A DNA stretch of 41,348 nucleotides from Streptacidiphilus pinicola (GTDB lineage: Bacteria; Actinomycetota; Actinomycetes; Streptomycetales; Streptomycetaceae): contig NZ_QKYN01000132.1 of NCBI RefSeq assembly GCF_003258295.1, positions 1 through 41,348 on the forward strand, in the 5' to 3' direction. The translations under genes were made by a program, and so were the position numbers. Within the stretch, counting starts at the first letter, position 1. The number at the start of each line of letters is the position of its first letter. Under the pieces are notes generated by a model. That model made no database searches and had not been told where the DNA came from. It saw only the letters and a program-made list of their open reading frames with translations. This document shows, in pieces, positions 37,423 through 41,348 of the stretch.

Positions 37423-38088
37423 GTGACCCACCACCGCTTCGGTTCAGCCGGCGAGCGCGTGCTGCAGCAGCGGCACGGCACCACGGAGCGCGCCGCCGAA
37501 TTCTACGACCGGCAGGTGCACCCGTACCTCACCCCGACGATGCGCGCGTTCATCGACCGGATGACGATGGTCTTCCTGTCCACCGCGGACTCCGGCGGCG
37601 CCTGCGACGCGAGCTTCCGCGCGGGCCCGCCCGGCTTCGTCCAGGTGCTGAGCGACCGCACCCTGGCCTACCCCGAGTACCGCGGCAACGGCGTGATGGC
37701 CAGCGCGGGCAACATGACCGAGAACCCGCACCTCGGCATGCTGTTCCTGGACTTCACCCGCGACCACATCGGACTGCACGTCAACGGCACGGCGGCGCTC
37801 TGCTCGGACGCCGACCTGCGGCACCACCACCCGGAGCTCCGGGTGGACCCGGCGCCGGGCCGCCGCCCCGAACTGTGGATCCACGTCACGGTCGACGAGG
37901 CCTACATCCACTGCTCGAAGCACATCCCGCACCTGGAGCCCGCGGCGCGCCCGCGCGAACAGGAGTCGGTGCGCCCGCGCGACCAGCAGTACTTCACCGA
38001 CGCGCGAGTGCCGCGCCAGCCCCTGCCGGTGGACTACACACCCGCCACACCCGTCCGCCAGGCCGAGGTGGCCCGCCAGCACCGCTAG
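37423..38088 (+). CDS. Pyridoxamine 5'-phosphate oxidase-family protein
   Basis: A 221-residue protein with a split-barrel flavin-binding fold of the PNPOx-like superfamily. Seen: FIDRMTMVFLSTADSGGACDASFRAG, RTLAYPEYRGNG, and ENPHLGMLFLDF followed by LHVNGTAAL, then EAYIHCSKHIPHL. The last segment matches a group of stand-alone proteins often found beside globins or oxidoreductases in actinomycetes. It likely binds FMN or F420 and may pass electrons or remove a reactive species together with the flavohemoglobin-like protein. The GTG start follows CGGGAG. It ends 13 bases before the convergent beta-lactamase gene. Confidence 0.88.
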   Translation: MTHHRFGSAGERVLQQRHGTTERAAEFYDRQVHPYLTPTMRAFIDRMTMVFLSTADSGGACDASFRAGPPGFVQVLSDRTLAYPEYRGNGVMASAGNMTENPHLGMLFLDFTRDHIGLHVNGTAALCSDADLRHHHPELRVDPAPGRRPELWIHVTVDEAYIHCSKHIPHLEPAARPREQESVRPRDQQYFTDARVPRQPLPVDYTPATPVRQAEVARQHR

Positions 38089-38101
38089 CTGTCTGTTTGA
38101 G

Positions 38102-39013
38102 TCAGGACAAGGCGGCCACCACCGCAGCCGCCGCGTCCGCGACCAGCGGCTCGTCGGCGGGGGCGGTGGCGTCGTGCTGGGTGGACAGGACCGACAGCAC
38201 GATCGGCCGGCGGCCGGGCGGCCAGGTGAAGCCGACGTCGTTGGTGGTGCCGTAGTCGCCGGTGCCGGTCTTGTCCGCGACCGTCCAGCCCTTGGGCAGC
38301 CCCGCCCGGAAGCGGTGCGCGCTGGTCGTGTTGGCCAGCAGCCAGCCGGTCAGCAGCTCCCGCTTGCGCGCCGTCAGGACGTCCCCGAGGACGAGCCGGG
38401 CGTAGGTGCGGGCGACGGCGCGCGGACTGGTGGTGTCCGTCACCCGCCACGGCTCGGCCGAGTTCAGTGCGGGCTCCCAGCGGTCCAGCCGGGTGACCCG
38501 GTCCCCGACGGACCGGCAGAAACGCGTCACCGCCTGGGGGCCGCCGAGTTCCCGCACCAGCAGGTTGCCCGCGCCGTTGTCGCTGTACTCGATGGCCGCC
38601 GCGCACAGCTCCGCCACGGTCATGCCCCGGGCGACGTTGTCGGCCGCTCCGGTGATCGGCGCGTAGCCGGCGTCGGTGACGTACGCCGCGGTGTAGTGGA
38701 TCCGTTTGGCGAGGAACCGCCCGTCCCGGTCGAGATCCCGCAGCACGGCGGCGACGGCGATCGTCTTGACGGTCGAACAGATCGGGAACAGCTCGTCGGC
38801 GCGGTAGCGCACCGACCTGCCGGTGCCGGTGTCGTACGCGAACACGCCCAGCCGTGCGTCGTGCCGCCGCTCCAGCGCACGTAACCGTCCCTCGACCGCT
38901 TGGGCGCGCTCCGCGCCCCGGGCGACGGCCTGCCCGCCCGTCGGCAGCACGACGGTGAGGGCCGCCCCGGCGACCCCGGCCAGCACTCCACGACGACTCC
39001 GGTGCAGATCCAT
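38102..39013 (-). CDS. Class A beta-lactamase with Tat-type signal
   Basis: A 303-residue serine beta-lactamase. All class A elements are present: SxxK as Ser80-Thr-Val-Lys83 (ICSTVK), SDN in YSDNGAGN, the omega-loop Glu in RWEPALN, and KTG in DKTGTG. The N-terminus reads HRSRRGVLAGVAGAAL, a twin-arginine pattern, so export of a folded protein is likely. Substrate range cannot be judged from sequence. Leu44 is a TTA codon, suggesting bldA-dependent translation. The start at 39013 follows AGAGAGG by 8 bases; an in-frame ATG at 39037 is less well placed and would separate the signal from its start. Confidence 0.93.
   Translation of the reverse strand: MDLHRSRRGVLAGVAGAALTVVLPTGGQAVARGAERAQAVEGRLRALERRHDARLGVFAYDTGTGRSVRYRADELFPICSTVKTIAVAAVLRDLDRDGRFLAKRIHYTAAYVTDAGYAPITGAADNVARGMTVAELCAAAIEYSDNGAGNLLVRELGGPQAVTRFCRSVGDRVTRLDRWEPALNSAEPWRVTDTTSPRAVARTYARLVLGDVLTARKRELLTGWLLANTTSAHRFRAGLPKGWTVADKTGTGDYGTTNDVGFTWPPGRRPIVLSVLSTQHDATAPADEPLVADAAAAVVAALS
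38882..38884 (-). promoter_or_regulatory. In-frame TTA leucine codon in the beta-lactamase gene
   Basis: Leu44 (EGRLRALE segment) is TTA, close to the start of the mature protein. In Streptomyces-like hosts this ties translation to the bldA tRNA. Confidence 0.7.
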
Positions 39014-39101
39014 GCGGCCGACCTCTCTGTCAGTCATCAGTCCTATAGTTCGAGGCAATTCGATCCAACTGCTTCGATCTGGACGGAGGGATTCCGTAAT
39101 C
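39014..39101. promoter_or_regulatory. Divergent promoter with TTCGA repeats
   Basis: In this 88-base gap TTCGA occurs three times (39049, 39059-39060 and 39073-39074), the last two as TTCGATC. Together they form an imperfect AGTT-N16-AACT palindrome (39047-39070). TATAGT/TATAGG sequences near 39042-39049 could serve as -10 elements. GGAGGG (39085-39090) is the VOC gene ribosome site. Confidence 0.45.
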
Positions 39102-39497
39102 ATGACGGCCTGGGCCGGCGGCATCGCCGCCAACACGCTCTTCGTGACCGATCTGACCGCTTCCAAGGAGTTCTACTCGACCGCGTTCGGTTCCACGCCG
39201 ATCTTCGAGGACGACGATTCGGCCGTCTTCCGGCTCGGCCCCACGATCGTCAACCTGCTCCGCCTCTCCGCGGTGCCGGAGTTGATCGAGCCCGCCTCCG
39301 CCGCGGACCGCGGCGCGGGCGCGCGGCTGGTCTTCACCGTCGAGGTGGAGGACGTGGACGCCCGCGTCGGGCAGCTGACGGCGGCCGGAGTCAAGCTGCT
39401 CAACGGCCCCGTCGACCGCCCCTGGGGCCCGCGCACCGCCAGCTTCGCCGACCTCGACGGCTACATCTGGGAGATCGCCGCCAACCCGAAACCCTGA
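39102..39497 (+). CDS. VOC-family (glyoxalase/bleomycin resistance-like) protein
   Basis: A 131-residue protein with the paired beta-alpha-beta-beta-beta modules of the vicinal oxygen chelate superfamily. Seen: NTLFVTDLTASKEFYSTAFG at the start, VFRLGPTIVNLL, and RTASFADLDGYIWEIA at the end. The final Glu and an early position could bind a metal, but the usual early His is Asn (ANTLF), so metal binding is uncertain. Members act as glyoxalases, dioxygenases or drug-binding proteins. It is divergent from the beta-lactamase gene with a shared promoter region, and convergent with the response regulator gene 19 bases on. Confidence 0.88.
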   Translation: MTAWAGGIAANTLFVTDLTASKEFYSTAFGSTPIFEDDDSAVFRLGPTIVNLLRLSAVPELIEPASAADRGAGARLVFTVEVEDVDARVGQLTAAGVKLLNGPVDRPWGPRTASFADLDGYIWEIAANPKP

Positions 39498-39516
39498 GAG
39501 GCCGTCGGGTCCGCCC

Positions 39517-40185
39517 TCAGAGGGTGACGGTCAGGCCCGCCCGGACGGCCAGGACGACGAGTTGGGCGCGGGAGCGCGCGTTGAGCTTGGTCATGGCGCG
39601 GGTCACGTGCGTGCGCACGGTGGCCGGGGAGAGGAACAGGGCGTCGGCGATCTCGTCGTTGGACCGCCCGGTGGCGACCCACGCGGCGATCTCGCGTTCC
39701 CGCTCGGTGAGGGAGTCCAGCCCCTCGACCGGCGCGGGCGGCGCCCAGCGCTGGGCGAAGGTGCTCACCAGCAGCCGGGTCACGGACGGCGACAGCAGCG
39801 CCTCGCCCGCGGCCACCACCCGGATGGCGTGCACGAGTTCGGAGGGGGCGGAGTCCTTGAGGACGAAGCCGCTCGCGCCCGCCTGCAGCGCCTCGAACAC
39901 GTAGTGGTCGATCTCGAAGGTGGTGACCACGACGACCCGCACGCCCCGCAGGGCCGGGTCGACGGCGAGGTGACGCAGCAGCTCCAGGCCGTCCATGTCC
40001 GGCATGCGGATGTCCAGCAGCATCACGTCCGGCCGCTCGTCCGGCCGGTGGGCGCGGAGTTGCGCGAGAGCCTGACGGCCGTGCTCCGCCTCGGCGACGA
40101 CCTGCAGGTCGTCCTCGCGGTCGATCAGGACGCGCAGGCCCATGCGGACCAGTTGGTGGTCGTCGACCAGCATCACCCGGATCAC
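39517..40185 (-). CDS. NarL/LuxR-type response regulator
   Basis: A 222-residue DNA-binding response regulator. The receiver domain (about 1-120) has the acidic pair in LVDDHQ, the phosphorylation Asp58 in LLDIRMPD, the conserved Thr in VVTTF and Lys in FVLKDSAP. The C-terminal LuxR-type HTH (about 155-215) has LTEREREIAAWVATGRSNDEIA and SPATVRTHVTRAMTKL. The GTG start follows GAGGAGGT and overlaps the kinase stop by 4 bases, so the two are translationally coupled partners. Targets are unknown. Confidence 0.94.
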   Translation of the reverse strand: MIRVMLVDDHQLVRMGLRVLIDREDDLQVVAEAEHGRQALAQLRAHRPDERPDVMLLDIRMPDMDGLELLRHLAVDPALRGVRVVVVTTFEIDHYVFEALQAGASGFVLKDSAPSELVHAIRVVAAGEALLSPSVTRLLVSTFAQRWAPPAPVEGLDSLTEREREIAAWVATGRSNDEIADALFLSPATVRTHVTRAMTKLNARSRAQLVVLAVRAGLTVTL

Positions 40186-41348
40186 GCCCGTACCTCCTCG
40201 GGCAGCGGGAGCCGCGCCTCGACCCGGAAGCCGCCGCCGTCCAACGGCCCGGTCTCCAGTCGGCCGTGCAGGTCCTCGACCCGGCGGCGCATGCCGGTCA
40301 GCCCACGTCCGGGCGGCCCCACCGTGGCCGGGGTGCCGCTGCCGCGGTCGGTCACCCGGACCAGGACCTCGCCGTCCTGCCGGTCGATGCTCACCTCGGC
40401 CCGGGTCGGTCCGGCGTGCCGCAGCACGTTCGTGAGCGCCTCCTGCACGACGCGGTAGACGGCGGCGTTCAACGGCTCGGGCAGCTCGCCGCCCACGTCG
40501 ACCGCCACCCCGACCGGCAGGCCACCGGCCCTGACCTGCCCGATCAGCTCCGTCAGCCCGGCGACGCCCGCCGGGCCGGGGGCGGCCAGCGCGGCGGGCA
40601 TGGCCGGCGTGCGCGGATCCGGACGTGGATGGAAGGTGTCCAGCATCCGCCGCAGGTCGGCCAGCGCGGTGGAGCTGGTGTCGCGGACCGCCTCCAGCGA
40701 GCGGCGGGCCTGCTCCGGCTGTTCGTCGAAGACCAGCAGCGCCACCTGCGCCTGCATGGTGACCAGCGCGAAGCCGTGCCCGGCGATGTCGTGGACCTCT
40801 CCGGCGATCCGCATCCGCTCCTCCAGGGCCGTCCGCGCCACCAGGTCCTCGCGGGCCCGCGTCCGGGCGGCGTGCAGCACGTGGATCAGCGCGCCCAGCG
40901 ACCACGGGAGCAGGCTCCATCCGGTCCAGGCCAGCGCCAGCAGCCAGGTGGCGTGATGGTCGCCGGTCACCCGGGCGAAGATCGTCGCCGAGGAGACCGC
41001 CGCGGCCACCCCGCAGGCCCGCGCCGAGGTGGCCAGCGGCCGCTGCCGCGCCACCTCGAACACCGCGACCATCAGCGCGAGCAGCACCGGGCCGTACGCG
41101 TAACCGGCCAGCAGGTACGCGTTGACCAGCAACGTCGTCGCGGCGAGCGCCCCGAGCGGCGACACCCGCCGCAGTCCGACGGACGCCAGGGCGGCCGCGG
41201 CCAGCAGCACCACGCCGAGCGCGTCCAGGCCGCGGACCCCGTTCTGCCCGACGGCCGCCCGGAACGTCCCGGCCACGACCACGGCGGCGAAGAGCACCGC
41301 GAGCGCCACGTCTGCCGGCGCCGGCCGCGCCGGCAGACGTGGCGCTCG
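40182..41348 (-). CDS. NarX-type sensor histidine kinase, 5' end open at window edge
   Basis: At least 375 residues from a GTG at 41309, and the frame stays open to the window end, so the true start may lie outside. About four to five transmembrane segments (1-145) precede a HisKA_3 dimerisation domain with phospho-acceptor His173 (GEVHDIAGHG) and a HATPase domain with the N-box VVQEALTNVLRHA, DRGSG and GRGLTGMRRRVEDL. There is no obvious extracellular sensor domain, so it may sense through its membrane part. It pairs with the response regulator gene that it overlaps by 4 bases. The first helix starts right at 41309 without a leader, which favours an upstream start. Confidence 0.88.
   Translation of the reverse strand, partial: RAPRLPARPAPADVALAVLFAAVVVAGTFRAAVGQNGVRGLDALGVVLLAAAALASVGLRRVSPLGALAATTLLVNAYLLAGYAYGPVLLALMVAVFEVARQRPLATSARACGVAAAVSSATIFARVTGDHHATWLLALAWTGWSLLPWSLGALIHVLHAARTRAREDLVARTALEERMRIAGEVHDIAGHGFALVTMQAQVALLVFDEQPEQARRSLEAVRDTSSTALADLRRMLDTFHPRPDPRTPAMPAALAAPGPAGVAGLTELIGQVRAGGLPVGVAVDVGGELPEPLNAAVYRVVQEALTNVLRHAGPTRAEVSIDRQDGEVLVRVTDRGSGTPATVGPPGRGLTGMRRRVEDLHGRLETGPLDGGGFRVEARLPLPEEVRA
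41300..41348. repeat. Perfect 22-bp inverted repeat at the window end
   Basis: Arms 41300-41321 and 41327-41348 are exact reverse complements around a 5-base centre, and the right arm ends on the last base given. It covers the first codons of the kinase. It may be a natural hairpin or an assembly fold-back at a contig end. Confidence 0.85.

Overview
The window reads as a chromosomal stretch from a high-GC actinomycete of the Streptomyces/Kitasatospora/Streptacidiphilus kind. Third codon positions are almost all G or C, GTG starts are common, Shine-Dalgarno sites are GGAG/GAGG-like, and secreted sedolisin, Tat-type beta-lactamase, SBP lipoprotein and NarL-type two-component genes sit close together. 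Only two TTA codons were found in frame in the genes checked by eye (7144-7146 and 38882-38884). No tRNA, rRNA, CRISPR array or IS element was seen.

Positions 90-18469 look like a biosynthetic gene cluster whose left edge lies outside the window. A 1318-residue iterative-type PKS (KS-AT-degenerate DH-ACP, no thioesterase) is transcribed leftwards. Diverging from it is a compact rightward operon: a GH3-family adenylating amide synthetase, an alpha/beta hydrolase with a Cys nucleophile, an enolase-superfamily (MLE-type) enzyme, an FAH-fold enzyme, a DHA2 MFS exporter, a variant type II dehydroquinase, an SDR, a LeuC/LeuD-type dehydratase pair, two D-2-hydroxyacid dehydrogenases and a fumarate reductase/ketosteroid dehydrogenase-like flavoprotein. 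Two strong stem-loops follow, then a second SDR. No regulator, PPTase or leucine-pathway partners (LeuA, LeuB) are present. I infer that the operon builds an unusual small carboxylic or hydroxy acid from central metabolites, and that the GH3 and hydrolase enzymes help join or release it together with the PKS product. I do not recognise the product, and this combination is the best candidate for an undescribed system here.

18597-31021 is mixed chromosome: a CBS-domain protein, a CPA1-type antiporter, a sulfatase, an alpha/beta hydrolase, a polytopic membrane protein, a small conserved-looking protein, a hibernation-factor-like protein with tandem C-terminal domains, an orphan family 5 solute-binding lipoprotein, a two-domain universal stress protein, and a large serine recombinase that lacks the catalytic serine. 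Several of these (CBS, HPF-like, USP, and the flavohemoglobin further right) belong to families often induced in dormancy or hypoxia.

31022-41348 holds a secreted S53 peptidase, a beta-carbonic anhydrase diverging from a TetR regulator across two perfect operator palindromes, a DUF4436 membrane protein, a flavohemoglobin-like reductase followed by a PNPOx-family protein, a class A beta-lactamase, a VOC protein, and a NarL-type response regulator/histidine kinase pair. The kinase frame is open at the window end, which is itself one arm of a perfect 22-bp inverted repeat.
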